Source: Ursus arctos (Eukaryota; Chordata; Mammalia; Carnivora; Ursidae). From it: a stretch of 64,000 nt of DNA. Within the stretch, counting starts at the first letter, position 1; each line of letters starts with the position of its first letter. The position numbers and the translations under genes are program-made. This document shows positions 63,298-64,000 of this stretch, in pieces. The notes under the pieces were generated by a model. The model had not been told where the DNA came from. It worked only from the letters and a program-made list of their open reading frames with translations, and did not search any database. The stretch covers positions 57,048,444 through 57,112,443 of the forward strand of contig NW_026623067.1 in NCBI RefSeq assembly GCF_023065955.2. Reading direction: 5' to 3'.

Positions 63298-63398
63298 TAT
63301 TTACACATGTCTAATAGTCATCGTATATGTAATGATAGTGTTTTCTAGTTAGTATTATAGCATAAATGTTTTTGCTTGTTAATGATCTACTTAGGAAT

Positions 63399-63586
63399 TG
63401 GCGCGCCTGGGTGGCTCAGCCGGTTAAGCGTCTGCCTTTGGCTTGGGTCGTGATCCCAGGGTCCTGGGATCAAGCCCCATGTCAGGCTCTCTGCTCAGTG
63501 GGGAGCCTGCTTCTCCCTCTCCCTCTGCCTGCCGCAACTCCTGCTTGTGCTCTGTCTGTCAAATAAATAAAACCTTTTAAAAAAAA
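63399..63586 (+). mobile_element. can-SINE, plus
   Basis: GCGCGCCTGGGTGGCTCAGC head, CT linker, AAATAAATAAAACC tail. Direct repeats TGAT(C/A)TACTTAGGAAT at 63383-63398 and 63587-63602. It faces the preceding SINE, making an inverted pair. Confidence 0.95.
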
Positions 63587-64000
63587 TGATATACTTAGGA
63601 ATATATTTTAATGGCTTTACGATATTCTGTTGTATGTCAGGTGTTTTAATTAATTGTGCCGCTGTTGTTGAATGTCTGCATTATTTGATTTTTTATCAGT
63701 ATAAATAATGCCATGATGAGCAACTCTATGCATAAAACTTACTCTTTATGGTTTGGAGATGATCAGAAGATAGGAACCTTTTAAAATTTGTCGATACAAA
63801 GTGTCAGATTATTTTCTAGGAGGGTTATGCTAATTTACAGTCGCACGGTATTAGACATCCTAATTCTATTTCTGTTTCACACAGTTGAATCATTTGAGAC
63901 CCTCTGGCCTGTTTTACTGTCAGTCTATTTTTACTACCCAAAGCTAATTCGATAACTGCTGATAACTCTGCCCAGTTGCTGTCTCTTCCCTTTACTTATG

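Larger units (their letters stand above)
63020..63865 (-). mobile_element. Old L1 3' fragment, minus, split by two can-SINEs
   Basis: The right part has TTTTATCAGTATAAATAATG, TGTCAGATTATTTTCTAGGA and GGTTATGCTAATTTACAGTC, the reversed old-L1 3' motif. SINEs at 63093 and 63399 interrupt it. Confidence 0.55.
61358..64000 (+). other. PTCD2: PTCD2 intron 3 (5' part)
   Basis: Starts GTGAGG and runs past the window end. It contains L2-like sequence (61375-61920), a carnivoran L1 end (62071-62220), an old LTR-type repeat (62560-63005), and an L1 fragment (63020-63865) split by two can-SINEs. Confidence 0.8.

Overview
The window is nuclear DNA from a carnivoran mammal. The main evidence is at least thirteen tRNA-derived can-SINEs (SINEC). 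The young copies carry a 'cagcgagagagggaacacaa' linker rather than the dog-type linker, which suggests an arctoid such as a bear or seal (inference). There are also old L1, L2, MIR, MaLR LTR and hAT/Tigger remnants and spliced genes with long introns. No bacterial, viral-genome, CRISPR, rRNA or tRNA gene content was seen.

Two protein genes are recognisable, and they stand head to head around a CpG-rich promoter near 56.2-56.4 kb. MRPS27 (mitoribosomal small-subunit protein mS27) runs leftward. Its first four coding exons are at 56236-56164, 49401-49324, 37789-37719 and 35705-35647, and everything from 35646 down to base 1 appears to be its intron 4. PTCD2 (a mitochondrial pentatricopeptide-repeat protein) runs rightward. 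Its first three coding exons are at 56355-56466, 57825-57917 and 61228-61357, and the window ends inside intron 3. The start codons are 118 bp apart. Reading frame, splice phase and GT/AG signals agree at every junction.

The most interesting result is that the two genes look like an ancient inverted duplication. Intron 1 is phase 1 in both, intron 2 is phase 1 in both, and the next shared boundary is phase 2. MRPS27 exons 3+4 (71+59 nt) have exactly the length of PTCD2 exon 3 (130 nt), and the peptides align there without gaps.

A second notable region is a CpG-dense block at about 45.03-45.50 kb inside MRPS27 intron 2. It has CCAAT boxes, GC boxes and a near-perfect CTCF-type motif and looks like an unannotated promoter or insulator. 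The remainder is intronic repeat sequence, including two solo class-I ERV LTRs with intact 4-bp target duplications (50483-51055 and 52712-53107), each nested in an older element. I found no convincing novel protein-coding system beyond these genes.
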